Positions 25,250 through 33,605 of a stretch of 58,305 nt of DNA are shown here, piece by piece. Source of the DNA: DATHZQ01 sp035458525. GTDB taxonomy: Bacteria > Actinomycetota > Acidimicrobiia > Spongiisociales > UBA5794. Where the stretch lies: assembly GCA_035458525.1 (NCBI GenBank), contig DATHZQ010000092.1, forward strand, positions 1 to 58,305. Direction: 5' to 3'. The position numbers and the translations under genes were made by a program. The notes below the pieces were generated by a model. The model saw nothing but the letters and a program-made list of their open reading frames with translations, did no database searches and was not told the origin of the DNA. Position 1 is the first letter of the stretch. Every line of letters starts with the position of its first letter.

Positions 25250-27985
25250 ATGACGACGCAACGCGACCAAGATCGGATCCCCCGGCTGCTGCCAGGGAGC
25301 GAGCTCACCAACTTCCCACCTCCAGACCGCTGGGACGACTGGGAGGAATACGACGCCAAGGCGTGGCCGGAGCGGGTCAAGCACGAATACCGGCTCGTGC
25401 CCACGACGTGCTTCAACTGCGAGTCTGCCTGCGGCCTCCTGGCCTACATCGACAAGGAGACCGGCAAGGTCCGCAAGTTCGAGGGCAACCCGGCCCATCC
25501 CGGATCGCGTGGCCGCAACTGCGCCAAGGGGCCGGCCACGATCAACCAGATGTACGACCCCGAGCGCATCCTCCATCCGATGCGCCGCGTCGGCGAGCGG
25601 GGCTCGGGCCAATGGGAACGGGTGAGTTGGGAGGATGCCCTCCAGGACATCGCCGGCCGCATGCGCACCGCGATCCAGGAGGATCGCAACGACGAGATCA
25701 TGTACCACGTCGGCCGGCCGGGTGAGGACGGCTTCATGGACCGCACCCTCAAAGCGTGGGGCGTGGACGGCCACAACAGCCATACGAACATCTGCTCGTC
25801 GGGCGCTCGCACCGGGTATGCCATGTGGATGGGCCACGACCGGCCCTCGGCAGATTTCGCCAACGCCCGATTCATCCTGCTGCTTTCGTCCCACCTGGAG
25901 ACCGGCCACTACTTCAACCCCCACGCTCAGCGGATCATGGAGGGCAAACAGGCCGGGGCGAAGCTGGCAACCATCGACCCCCGGCTGTCGAACACCGCTT
26001 CGATGAGCGACTACTGGCTGTCCTGTTACCCCGGTACCGAAGCAGCGATGCTGCTCGCCATCGCCAGCAAGCTGCTCGAGTGGGACGCCGTCGATCACGA
26101 TTTCATGCGCCGCTGGGTGAACTGGGAGGAGGCGTTGGAGGCCCGGGCTCCCGGCGAGCCGAGAACGTACGAGCGATTCGTCCAGCTGCTGAAGGACACC
26201 TACGCGGGCTACACCCTCGAGTACGCCGCCGAGGAGTCAGGAGTCTCCGTCGCCCAGCTCGAAGCCGTCGCACGCGGAATCGCCGAAGCGGGCCATCGCT
26301 TTGCATCCCACACGTGGCGATCGGCCGGCTCGGGCAACCGCGGCGGATGGCAGGTGGCGCGTTGCTTGTGGTTCCTCCACGTGCTCACCGGCGCCGTCGG
26401 CACCAAGGGTGGAACATCTCCGAGCGCATGGGACAAGTTCAAACCACAGCACTGGAACATGCCGCCGCCGCACAGCCGCTGGAACGAGATGCTGTGGCCC
26501 ATCGAGTACCCCTTCGCCCACCATGAGCTGTCGATCCTGCTCCCCCACCTGATCAAGGAGGGCCGCGGCAAGCTCGATGTCTATTTCACCCGGGTCTACA
26601 ACCCGGTGTGGACCAACCCCGACGGGTTCTCCTGGCTCGAGGTGCTCACCGACGAGTCCAAGGTTCGTCTCCACGTCGCACTTACGCCGACCTGGTCGGA
26701 AACGGCCTGGTTCGCCGACTACGTCCTCCCGATGGGAGTCGCCTCGGAGCGGCACGACACCCACTCCTACGAGACGCACGCCGGTCGCTGGCTCGGCTTC
26801 CGTCAGCCCGTTCTGCGCGTGGCCGGCGAGCGCGACGGCAAGACGTTCGATCGTTCCTACGAGGCGAACCCCGGCGAGGTGTGGGAGGAAACCGAGTTCT
26901 GGATCGATCTCTCGTGGCGGGTCGACCCCGACGGATCGCTCGGAATCAAGCAATGGTTCGCCTCTCCCAACGACCCGGACCGCCCGGTGTCGGTGGACGA
27001 GTACTACGGCTGGATGTTCGAAAACAGCGTCCCCGGACTCCCCGACAAGGCCGCGGCCGAGGGCCTCACCCCACTCCAGTACATGCGCAAATACGGGGCG
27101 GTCGAGGTGGAGAAGGACATCTACGCGGTCCACGAGCGCCCGGTCGCACCCGACGCCCCCGGCGTTGACATCGCTGGCGAGCGCAAGACCGGGTTCGCCT
27201 CACCTTCGAAGAAGCTCGAGTGGCACTCGGGCACGATGGTCGAGTGGGGTTGGGAGGAGGAGTCCATTCCGACCTATCTGAAGACCCACGTGTACTGGCG
27301 CGACATGGACATGGCCGGCAACGAGCGGATCCTGCTGCCCATCTTCCGGCTGCCGACGTTGATCCACACCCGCTCCGGCAACGCCAAGTACCTCTACGAG
27401 ATCAGCCACGGCCACCCGCTGTGGATGAACCCGAAGGATGCAGATGCGCTGGACTTCGCCACGGGTCAGATGATCCGTATCAACACGGACATCGGCTACT
27501 TCGTGATGCGGGTGTGGCGCACCGAGGGCATCCGGCCGGGCGTGGTAGCGGCATCTCATCACCTCGGTCGGTGGCGGCTCGCCGACGACATGGGCAACGA
27601 ACGGTGGTCGTCTGCGCTGGTGGACATCTCCCGTCAGAACGGCGGCTGGATGCTGCGCCAGAAGAAGGGCATCGGTCCGTTTGCGTCTGACGACCCGGAC
27701 AGCGAGCGCATCTGGTGGCAGGACGCAGGCGTCAACCAGAACCTGGCCTTCCCCGTGCATCCGGACCCGATATCCGGGATGCACGCCTGGCATCAGCGAG
27801 TTCGTCTCACGGCCGCACAGCAGGGCGACCGCTACGGCGACGTCTACGTGGACACCGGCAAGGCCCATGAGGTCTACAAGGAGTGGCTCGACCTGACCAA
27901 GCCAGGCCCGGGCCCCGGGAACCTCCGCCGCCCAACTTGGCTGGCCCGCCCGGTCAAGCCGACCCCCGATGCGTACCAGTACTGA
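25250..27985 (+). CDS. Molybdopterin oxidoreductase catalytic subunit, SoeA/PsrA-like
   Basis: This is a 911-residue DMSO-reductase-family enzyme. A [4Fe-4S] motif Cys54-x2-Cys57-x3-Cys61-x29-Cys91 is followed by the likely Mo ligand Cys182 in HTNICSSGARTGYAMWMG. Further family blocks are KLATIDPRLSNTA, VLTGAVGTKGGTSPSAW and, near the C-terminus, VAASHHLGRW. No Tat signal precedes the first cluster, so the enzyme faces the cytoplasm, as SoeA does and PsrA/PhsA do not. With tusA, dsrE2 and the persulfide dioxygenase alongside, cytoplasmic sulfite oxidation to sulfate is the favoured role (inference); polysulfide/thiosulfate reductase or another oxyanion enzyme is possible. Confidence 0.85.
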   Translation: MTTQRDQDRIPRLLPGSELTNFPPPDRWDDWEEYDAKAWPERVKHEYRLVPTTCFNCESACGLLAYIDKETGKVRKFEGNPAHPGSRGRNCAKGPATINQMYDPERILHPMRRVGERGSGQWERVSWEDALQDIAGRMRTAIQEDRNDEIMYHVGRPGEDGFMDRTLKAWGVDGHNSHTNICSSGARTGYAMWMGHDRPSADFANARFILLLSSHLETGHYFNPHAQRIMEGKQAGAKLATIDPRLSNTASMSDYWLSCYPGTEAAMLLAIASKLLEWDAVDHDFMRRWVNWEEALEARAPGEPRTYERFVQLLKDTYAGYTLEYAAEESGVSVAQLEAVARGIAEAGHRFASHTWRSAGSGNRGGWQVARCLWFLHVLTGAVGTKGGTSPSAWDKFKPQHWNMPPPHSRWNEMLWPIEYPFAHHELSILLPHLIKEGRGKLDVYFTRVYNPVWTNPDGFSWLEVLTDESKVRLHVALTPTWSETAWFADYVLPMGVASERHDTHSYETHAGRWLGFRQPVLRVAGERDGKTFDRSYEANPGEVWEETEFWIDLSWRVDPDGSLGIKQWFASPNDPDRPVSVDEYYGWMFENSVPGLPDKAAAEGLTPLQYMRKYGAVEVEKDIYAVHERPVAPDAPGVDIAGERKTGFASPSKKLEWHSGTMVEWGWEEESIPTYLKTHVYWRDMDMAGNERILLPIFRLPTLIHTRSGNAKYLYEISHGHPLWMNPKDADALDFATGQMIRINTDIGYFVMRVWRTEGIRPGVVAASHHLGRWRLADDMGNERWSSALVDISRQNGGWMLRQKKGIGPFASDDPDSERIWWQDAGVNQNLAFPVHPDPISGMHAWHQRVRLTAAQQGDRYGDVYVDTGKAHEVYKEWLDLTKPGPGPGNLRRPTWLARPVKPTPDAYQY

Positions 27986-27992
27986 GATGAGG

Positions 27993-28116
27993 AATCTTCC
28001 CCCGCTTGCGGGGGAAGGTACCGCCAGCCCGACAGGGCTGGGGGTAGGGGGCATTCAAGCCGCCTGCTACGACGGCCTCCGGAGGCGGTACCTTCCCTGT
28101 CTGCGTGGAGGACTCT
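27993..28116. repeat. Inverted pair of GGTACC-type palindromic repeats
   Basis: A plus unit (27993-28051) begins 8 nt after the molybdoenzyme stop: TCCCCC-GCTTG-CGGGGG, AAGGTACCGC, a CAGCCC/GGGCTG stem, GGGGTAGGGGG. A degenerate minus unit (about 28062-28116) has GGCGGTACCTTCCCTG and ends in GTGGAGGACT. Its GGAGG (28107-28111) sits nine bases before the ATG of the next gene and serves as that gene's ribosome binding site. Confidence 0.83.
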
Positions 28117-28120
28117 TCAC

Positions 28121-28807
28121 ATGACCGCCGCCGACGGGGCGCGGGATGAGGCGGAGCTGTGGGCTTCGTTGATGGATGTCGAGCCTTCCGGCTGGGACTC
28201 CGTTTCGCCAACGGAGTTGGAGACCGTCGGGTTCTTCGATCCGGCCGATGACCTCGACCGACGCGCCGCTCGATGGTCGCACGACCTGCCCGATCATCGA
28301 CTGGGATCGCTGGCTGCGTTTGCCGCCGGGCTTGCGGTCGCCGAGGCCGATGCTTGGGAGCGGGACGAGCCGCACATCGCCACCCGGGCCCTCGAGGACA
28401 GGCGTTTCCTCGTCGGCGACCGCATCATCCACTGGGCCGTGCCGTGGCTCGATGCGGTAGCCGAGGAGCGCCCAGACGTTCGTGACGAGATGCTCGACCA
28501 TCGCACGGTCCTCTTGGAGATCGGCGATCGGCTGCGCCCGGCACCGGCGTTGACCGAGCGTGAGGGCACGGTGCTCGACGGCCATGACGCTTTCGGGCCG
28601 CTGGAGCCCCCCGGACCGGTCGGCACCGTACGCGGCGGACTCGTGCTGCTGGACAACGGTGCTGCGGACGGCGCCGACCTCGCGGCCCGCCACGAGGCGG
28701 CGGCGGCGCGGTGGCGAGGCTTGGCAGCGTCACACCCGGGAACGGCTCGGCTGTGGGGCGACCTCGCCGATCGGGCCGACGCCACGGCCGAACGCCTCGA
28801 CGGCTGA
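28121..28807 (+). CDS. Putative TorD/NarJ-like molybdoenzyme chaperone
   Basis: This 228-residue cytoplasmic protein is not confidently recognised overall. Its middle resembles TorD/DmsD chaperones, which protect and cofactor-load molybdoenzymes: the segment around residues 55-115 has the pattern LPDHRLGSLAAFAAGLAVAE, followed by EDRRFLVGDRIIHWAVPWL, matching the family's LPDHxxxEL...E and FLxxHLxxW blocks. It follows directly after the molybdoenzyme gene, separated only by repeats, which supports the idea. The C-terminal third is Ala/Arg rich with no visible motif. Treat the function as a context-backed hypothesis. Confidence 0.6.
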   Translation: MTAADGARDEAELWASLMDVEPSGWDSVSPTELETVGFFDPADDLDRRAARWSHDLPDHRLGSLAAFAAGLAVAEADAWERDEPHIATRALEDRRFLVGDRIIHWAVPWLDAVAEERPDVRDEMLDHRTVLLEIGDRLRPAPALTEREGTVLDGHDAFGPLEPPGPVGTVRGGLVLLDNGAADGADLAARHEAAAARWRGLAASHPGTARLWGDLADRADATAERLDG

Positions 28808-28819
28808 CGCAGCCCGACC

Positions 28820-29602
28820 TCAGCCTTCGTCGTCCGCCACCAGCCCGGAGACACCGGGGTCGGCTCCGCCGCCCCAGTCGATACGGAAGCTGTAGGAGTC
28901 GCCGCGCACGACACTCTCGCGCCACTCGAGCGACTCACCCTGTGCCTCGGTCTTGCGAAGAATCAAGAACGCCGCGGCGCCTTCCCCGAGATCGAGCTGG
29001 CTGCGATCCGCCTCGCCGGGAATCACGGGCCGGATGATCTCGCTGCCCGTCTCCGGATGGATGCCGCACAGCGTCGCCAACTCGTCGTACAACGCGGTAC
29101 GGGCGAAGTCTGCCTCCAGCAGGGGCCCGGCGATATCGTTGCGGACCCACGCCCGATCAACGGCCAGGGGTTGGTCGCCGGCGAGGCGCAGCCGCTCCAA
29201 ATAGAACAGCTCCGTGTCGGGGTCGAGGCCGAGCTGCTCAGCCACCGAGGCGTCCGTGCGAACCTCCTTCGTCAGCACGACGCTGGTTTGATCGATGCCT
29301 TCCGCCTCGATCGACCGGAACAGCGAGTAGAGCGTGCCGAGGGGTTGCTCGAATTCGGCCGCTTTGACGTAGGTGCCGCGGCCTCGGCGACGATCGAGAA
29401 TGCCCTCGGCCTGGATGCGACGGACCGCTTCCCGAACGGTGTGGCGGCTGACTCCGTATTCTTCGACCAGTTCCTGATCAGTCGGAAAGCGCTCGTTGAA
29501 CTCGCCGGCTTGAAGCCGGTCGCGCAAGTCGCCGAGCAGCTGTGCCCACAGCGGCATGGCGTGATTGCGGTCCAATCGGGCAATGCGTGATCCGCCGCTC
29601 AC
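28820..29602 (-). CDS. GntR-family regulator, HutC type (UTRA domain)
   Basis: This is a 260-residue transcription factor: N-terminal winged helix (LWAQLLGDLRDRLQAGEF, PTDQELVEEYGVSRHTVREAV, RRRGRGTYV) and a C-terminal UTRA ligand domain from about residue 95 (LFYLERLRLAGDQPLAVDRAW, FLILRKTEAQGE). GTG at 29602 retains the usual SRIARLDRNHAMPLWAQ lead; AGGAG is only one base upstream of it, and the ATG at 29557 is the alternative. It lies 31 bases after the methyltransferase gene on the same strand. The target is unknown; small phosphosugars or amino-acid derivatives are common UTRA ligands. Confidence 0.88.
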   Translation of the reverse strand: MSGGSRIARLDRNHAMPLWAQLLGDLRDRLQAGEFNERFPTDQELVEEYGVSRHTVREAVRRIQAEGILDRRRGRGTYVKAAEFEQPLGTLYSLFRSIEAEGIDQTSVVLTKEVRTDASVAEQLGLDPDTELFYLERLRLAGDQPLAVDRAWVRNDIAGPLLEADFARTALYDELATLCGIHPETGSEIIRPVIPGEADRSQLDLGEGAAAFLILRKTEAQGESLEWRESVVRGDSYSFRIDWGGGADPGVSGLVADDEG

Positions 29603-29633
29603 GCTCCTGATGGTAGATCGACCCAGCCGGGTC

Positions 29634-30359
29634 TCAGCCCTTGACCGCAATCCAGCGGGAGCGACCGGACCATGCGACATCGTCGGTGCGCACGGCGTCG
29701 AACCCGAGATCGGCGAAGAGGCGTGCGTACTCGGCGTCGGAGAAGAGCCCCATCTCGTGACGCTCCACGTAGTAGCGAACTCCGTGCTCGGCGCTGCCGA
29801 CCATGTGATGCAGGTTCATCACCGAGACCTGATCGTCGAAGGTGGTCTCGCTGAGGCGGGCCATCACGTAGCTCTTGTCGTGCCGTTCGAGGTCCGCCCC
29901 GACGTAGCCGGGGATCATGCCGTCGGGCGCGAACCAGGGGTCGACGATCAGCACGCCACCGTCTGCGACGTGGCGTGCCATGTTGGCGAGGGCACGGCGC
30001 AGGTCCGCAGGCGTGACCATGTACCCGATCGAGCTGAAGAGGCAGAGCACGGCATCGAAGGTCTTCCCGAGATCGAACGTGCGCATGTCGCCCTCGTGGA
30101 GGGGCACGTCGGGCGTGCGACGGCGGGCCACGTCGAGCATCGGGGCCGAGATGTCGAGGCCTTCCACGTCGAACGAGTCCCGCAACCGTAGAAGGAACTG
30201 GCCGGTCCCACATCCGACCTCGAGCAGCGTCGCCGCATCCGGGCGACGAGTTCGCACCGCGGCGGTCAGCAGCGCAGCCTGCTCGTCGTAGGGCAGACCT
30301 TGGTAGATCAGGTCATAGTCCTCGGCGGACGTGGTGAAGGGTCGATCGGGTTGTGGCAT
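29634..30359 (-). CDS. Class I SAM-dependent methyltransferase, DesVI/TylM1-like
   Basis: This is a 241-residue methyltransferase with the SAM-binding motif LLEVGCGTGQFLLRL (residues ~44-58), the acidic loop VEGLDISAPMLDVAR, EGDMRTFDLGKTFDAVLCLF and GGVLIVDPWF. The sequence FSSIGYMVTPADLRRALANM and the later YYVERHEMGLFS resemble sugar N-methyltransferases such as DesVI and TylM1. No deoxysugar genes are nearby, so the substrate is open. It is followed on the same strand by the GntR regulator gene. Confidence 0.83.
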   Translation of the reverse strand: MPQPDRPFTTSAEDYDLIYQGLPYDEQAALLTAAVRTRRPDAATLLEVGCGTGQFLLRLRDSFDVEGLDISAPMLDVARRRTPDVPLHEGDMRTFDLGKTFDAVLCLFSSIGYMVTPADLRRALANMARHVADGGVLIVDPWFAPDGMIPGYVGADLERHDKSYVMARLSETTFDDQVSVMNLHHMVGSAEHGVRYYVERHEMGLFSDAEYARLFADLGFDAVRTDDVAWSGRSRWIAVKG

Positions 30360-30408
30360 GTCTCGGCGGATTCGGAAAAACGCCCTGTTGCGCGGTCATT
30401 TCCCAGCC

Positions 30409-30414
30409 TAGATT
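30409..30414 (+). promoter_or_regulatory. -10 box TAGATT for the ScyD-like gene
   Basis: TAGATT lies in the gap between the divergent methyltransferase and the ScyD-like gene. The leader would be about 130 nt and contains a 12-bp perfect palindrome GGCCGTACGGCC (30477-30488). The -35 (TTGCGC at 30388) is spaced only 15 nt away, so the assignment is tentative. Confidence 0.35.
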
Positions 30415-30549
30415 GACCGCTACAAGGGGAAAGGGGATGGCGGGTGGATCTCGCCGGGGAAGCTGCTCTCGGGCCGGGCCGTACGGCCTGCAATCGCTCG
30501 CATGCTTGCTTCCCTCCCTCAAATCGATCTGCCCTTGGGGGAGAAAACC

Positions 30550-31620
30550 ATGCGAAGGAATAGGCTCCGGAGCACGCTCGTACTGTTTGCGACGCTTGCT
30601 CTGCTCGCGCTTCCGGCCGTGGCGGCCGCAGAGACACCGTTCGAAGGGCCGCTGTTCGGCCTGGGGACGGACCACAACGGTGACACGATCGTGGCGGATG
30701 CCGCACGAGGCGTGGCCACCGCCGACGGCGACCTCATCGCGGCTCTACCGGGCGTCACCGACGTGGCCGCGAGCGACCGTGGCTGGATCTGGGCGATCAC
30801 CGGACTCGGCGACGTACCCGGCGATCAAACCCTGTACAAGGTGTACCTCGACGGCGCCGTCGTTCCGTTTGCGGATCTCGGCGCCTTCGAGGAGAAGCGC
30901 AATCCGCATCCCGACGAGATCGACTCGAATCCGTACAGCGTCGCCGACCTCGGACGCGGTGCCGCCGTGGTGGCCGATGCCGGCGGCAACACACTGCTAC
31001 GAATCGACAAGAGCGGCAGAGTCGGCGTCATCGCGGTGCTGCCCGACGAGCTGGTGTCGACCGCCAACGCCAAGGCGATCGTCGAGGAGATCGTCAGCAA
31101 CCTGTTTGGATTCCCCGTCACGTGCGACACGCTGCCGGCGGAGGCGCCACAGGATGCATTCGACACTTGCGGCCTGCCGGACATGATCCCGGCCCAATCC
31201 GTCCCGACAAGCGTGGCCATCGCACCGAACGGTGACTTTGTCGTCGGCGAGCTGAAGGGCTTCCCGGCACCAACCGGGGAGTCACGTCTCTGGCGCATCC
31301 CGGCCAACGCTCGTAACGCAGACTGCGGCGACCCGCTGCAATGCCGAGTGGCGCATGACGGCTTCACGTCGATCGTCGACGTTGCGTTCGGACATGACGG
31401 AACCCTCTATGTGGCGGAGCTGGACGAGAAGAGCTGGTTCGCCGTCGAGCTGCTGCTCTTCGAGGGCCTTCCGCTCGACTTGGGGCTCGGCACGGTGAAC
31501 GCCTGCCGCGGGAGATGCGTGCCCGTGACCAGCGCGCCGTTGCTGTCCGCCCTCACCGTGGACGGCACCGGCAACGTCTGGACCGCAGGCTTGTTCGGAC
31601 CGGTCCAGCCGCTGTCGTGA
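30550..31620 (+). CDS. Secreted ScyD/ScyE-family beta-propeller protein
   Basis: This is a 356-residue secreted protein with a Sec signal peptide (MRRNRLRSTLVLFATLALLA, cleavage after AVAAAE). The mature part resembles ScyD/ScyE proteins: repeated short strands such as DHNGDTIVADAARGV, GAAVVADAGGNTLLRIDKSG, VPTSVAIAPNGDFVVGEL and GHDGTLYVAEL make an NHL-like propeller. Four cysteines could form disulfides. ATG 30550 is chosen over 30502 because GGGGAGAAAACC precedes it and it opens the signal peptide. The function of the family outside scytonemin-type loci is unknown. A strong hairpin follows. Confidence 0.82.
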   Translation: MRRNRLRSTLVLFATLALLALPAVAAAETPFEGPLFGLGTDHNGDTIVADAARGVATADGDLIAALPGVTDVAASDRGWIWAITGLGDVPGDQTLYKVYLDGAVVPFADLGAFEEKRNPHPDEIDSNPYSVADLGRGAAVVADAGGNTLLRIDKSGRVGVIAVLPDELVSTANAKAIVEEIVSNLFGFPVTCDTLPAEAPQDAFDTCGLPDMIPAQSVPTSVAIAPNGDFVVGELKGFPAPTGESRLWRIPANARNADCGDPLQCRVAHDGFTSIVDVAFGHDGTLYVAELDEKSWFAVELLLFEGLPLDLGLGTVNACRGRCVPVTSAPLLSALTVDGTGNVWTAGLFGPVQPLS

Positions 31621-31642
31621 CGCATCGCACCACAAACTGAGA

Positions 31643-31673
31643 GGTGGGGGGCACCGGCCTGGTGCCCCCCACC
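31643..31673 (+). terminator. Strong terminator hairpin
   Basis: A perfect 13-bp stem GGTGGGGGGCACC / GGTGCCCCCCACC with loop GGCCT, 22 nt after the ScyD-like gene. No T-run follows, typical of high-GC actinobacterial terminators. Confidence 0.8.
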
Positions 31674-31719
31674 CCGACGCATACGGGGCCGCGAGCTGTC
31701 GCGGCCGGGCCGATGCGAT

Positions 31720-31725
31720 TAGATT
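31720..31725 (+). promoter_or_regulatory. -10 box TAGATT for the nuclease gene
   Basis: TAGATT is placed so that transcription would start about 15 nt before the GTG at 31748, leaving just room for the ribosome site GAGGGAAAGG. The same hexamer occurs before dsrE2 and the ScyD-like gene. Confidence 0.4.
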
Positions 31726-31747
31726 CGATGACCTCAGAGGGAAAGGG

Positions 31748-33523
31748 GTGAGCGTGAGACGCTTGCTGGGGACCTTGGCTGCGGGCATGATGCTCGTAGC
31801 CGTCCTACCGGTCGCCGCCGTCGCCGATGAACATGGCGCGTGCGGCGCATCATTCACGCCGATCTACGAGATTCAGGGCGACGGAGACGACAGCCCGCTC
31901 GACGGCGAAGTCGTAGTCACCGAAGGCGTGGTGACGGTCGATCTGCAGGGCGATGACCAGCTCAGTGGGTTCTTCATCCAGGACCTGTACGGAGATGGCG
32001 ATTCGGCGACATCCGACGGCATCTTCGTGAGCCATCGCGACACCTGGTCGCCTTCGTTCGATCCGCGGGTCGGCCACGTTGTGCGTGTTCAGGGAACCGT
32101 CGACGAGCAATTCGGCAACACTCAGGTCGAGTTCGTCTCCGAGGCCTCGATCTGCGGCCGGCAACGGGTTGCGCCACTACAGATCGACGCCCGCACCTAC
32201 AACGCAGACAACGAGGCCTACGAGGGCATGTACCTCGGCTTCGTCAACCCGCTCGGGGTGACGGACACCTTCAACCTGCACCGGTTCGGTGAGGTTTGGC
32301 TCGGCGAATCGACCGTCGTCGAACAACCGACGAACGAATACTCGGTTGGGCCAGACGCTGAAGCGTTGGCGGCTGACAACATGGCCCGCAGCTTCTTGCT
32401 CGACGACAGCTCCACAGAGAGCAACCCGGAAGAAGTGCCGTATCTGAGCGACGGCGAGACCCTGCGACTCGGCGACACGACGTCGCGCCTGTCGGGGGCA
32501 ATCTTCTTCTCGTTCAGCCAATATCGCGTGATGCCGCAAAACCCGGGCCAGGTGGATTTCGTGCCGACGAACCTGCGGCCGGCCGCCCCGGACCACGGCG
32601 GCTCGCTGACCGTGGCCTCGTTCAACGTCCTCAACTACTGGACGACGCTTGGGGAGCGTGGCGCCGATACCGCAGACCAGCTTGCAGTGCAGACGGAGAA
32701 GCTCGTGGCGGCGATCCTGGCCATGGATGCGGATGTCGTTGCGCTCCAAGAGGTCGAGAACGACCTGACCCACACGCCAATACTGACGCTGCTGGATGCG
32801 CTCAACGCAACAGACGACGTCCACGAATGGGCGTGGATCGGCGAGCTCGACTACTACAACCTGTATCCGATCCGCAACGAGATCATCTACAGGGCGGACC
32901 GGGTGACCGCCGTCGGCGATCCCGTCACGGTTGCGGATCCGGCGTTCGATGAGATTCCGGATGGCCGCGACGACCCGCTGGGCCGACCGCCGGTGGCGCA
33001 GACGTTCGACTACGGCGGAGAGGTGTTCACCGTTGTGAACAACCACTTCAAGTCGAAGAGCTGCTCGGGTGCCGAGGGAGACAACGACGATCAAGACGAC
33101 GGCCAGGCGTGCTGGAACCCGATCCGGATCGAGCAGGCCGAGGTCGTGCTCGACCTGGTCGGCCACATGATCCGTGCGACACGCGACCGCGACGTGCTGG
33201 TCGTCGGTGACCTGAACTCCTACATGAGGGAAGACCCGATCCTGACGTTCGAGGAGCGCCTGGTGAATCTGGTCACGGCATACGACGCAGATCCCTACTC
33301 GTTCAACTTCTTTGCGAGCTTCTCGGCTCCGTGGATTGGACGCGGATCACTGGATCATGCCTTTGCGACCAGGCAGATGGCGCACAAGGTGGGCGACACC
33401 TACACGTGGCACATCAACGCCGATGAGCCTCGATTCCTGGATTGGTTCGACCCGAGCCGCACGGCTCCCGGCCCGTACCGCTCCAGTGACCACGACCCGG
33501 TCCTGATCGTGCTGGACATGTAA
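31748..33523 (+). CDS. ExeM/NucH-family extracellular endonuclease
   Basis: This is a 591-residue secreted nuclease. Residues 1-26 are a Sec signal peptide (LAAGMMLVAVLPVAAVADE). Residues ~35-280 hold an OB-fold-like NucH N-terminal region (DGEVVVTEGVVT, LSGFFIQDL, VRVQGTV). The catalytic endonuclease/exonuclease/phosphatase domain covers ~290-591: LTVASFNVLNYWTT, VVALQEVEN with metal Glu, NEIIYRADRV, VNNHFKSKSC, VLVVGDLNSYMREDP and SSDHDPVLIVL. It probably degrades extracellular DNA for phosphate or carbon. GTG start with SD GAGGGAAAGG. A 14-bp hairpin follows. Confidence 0.92.
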   Translation: MSVRRLLGTLAAGMMLVAVLPVAAVADEHGACGASFTPIYEIQGDGDDSPLDGEVVVTEGVVTVDLQGDDQLSGFFIQDLYGDGDSATSDGIFVSHRDTWSPSFDPRVGHVVRVQGTVDEQFGNTQVEFVSEASICGRQRVAPLQIDARTYNADNEAYEGMYLGFVNPLGVTDTFNLHRFGEVWLGESTVVEQPTNEYSVGPDAEALAADNMARSFLLDDSSTESNPEEVPYLSDGETLRLGDTTSRLSGAIFFSFSQYRVMPQNPGQVDFVPTNLRPAAPDHGGSLTVASFNVLNYWTTLGERGADTADQLAVQTEKLVAAILAMDADVVALQEVENDLTHTPILTLLDALNATDDVHEWAWIGELDYYNLYPIRNEIIYRADRVTAVGDPVTVADPAFDEIPDGRDDPLGRPPVAQTFDYGGEVFTVVNNHFKSKSCSGAEGDNDDQDDGQACWNPIRIEQAEVVLDLVGHMIRATRDRDVLVVGDLNSYMREDPILTFEERLVNLVTAYDADPYSFNFFASFSAPWIGRGSLDHAFATRQMAHKVGDTYTWHINADEPRFLDWFDPSRTAPGPYRSSDHDPVLIVLDM

Positions 33524-33555
33524 TCCGCCGGCCGCCTCTCTCGGGGAGAGGGATT

Positions 33556-33587
33556 CGGAGGGGATCTGCAACCGCAGATCCCCTCCG
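33556..33587. terminator. Bidirectional terminator hairpin
   Basis: A perfect 14-bp stem CGGAGGGGATCTGC / GCAGATCCCCTCCG with a 4-nt loop lies in the 82-bp gap between the convergent nuclease gene and the 33606-34259 gene; it could end transcription from both sides. Confidence 0.8.
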
Positions 33588-33605
33588 TTGCGTTTGCCTC
33601 ACGCC

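Noticed and set aside
25250..27985. Sec-containing formate dehydrogenase
   Set aside because: The Mo-ligand position is Cys182, no in-frame TGA exists, and the sequence around it fits the PsrA/SoeA group better than FdhF.
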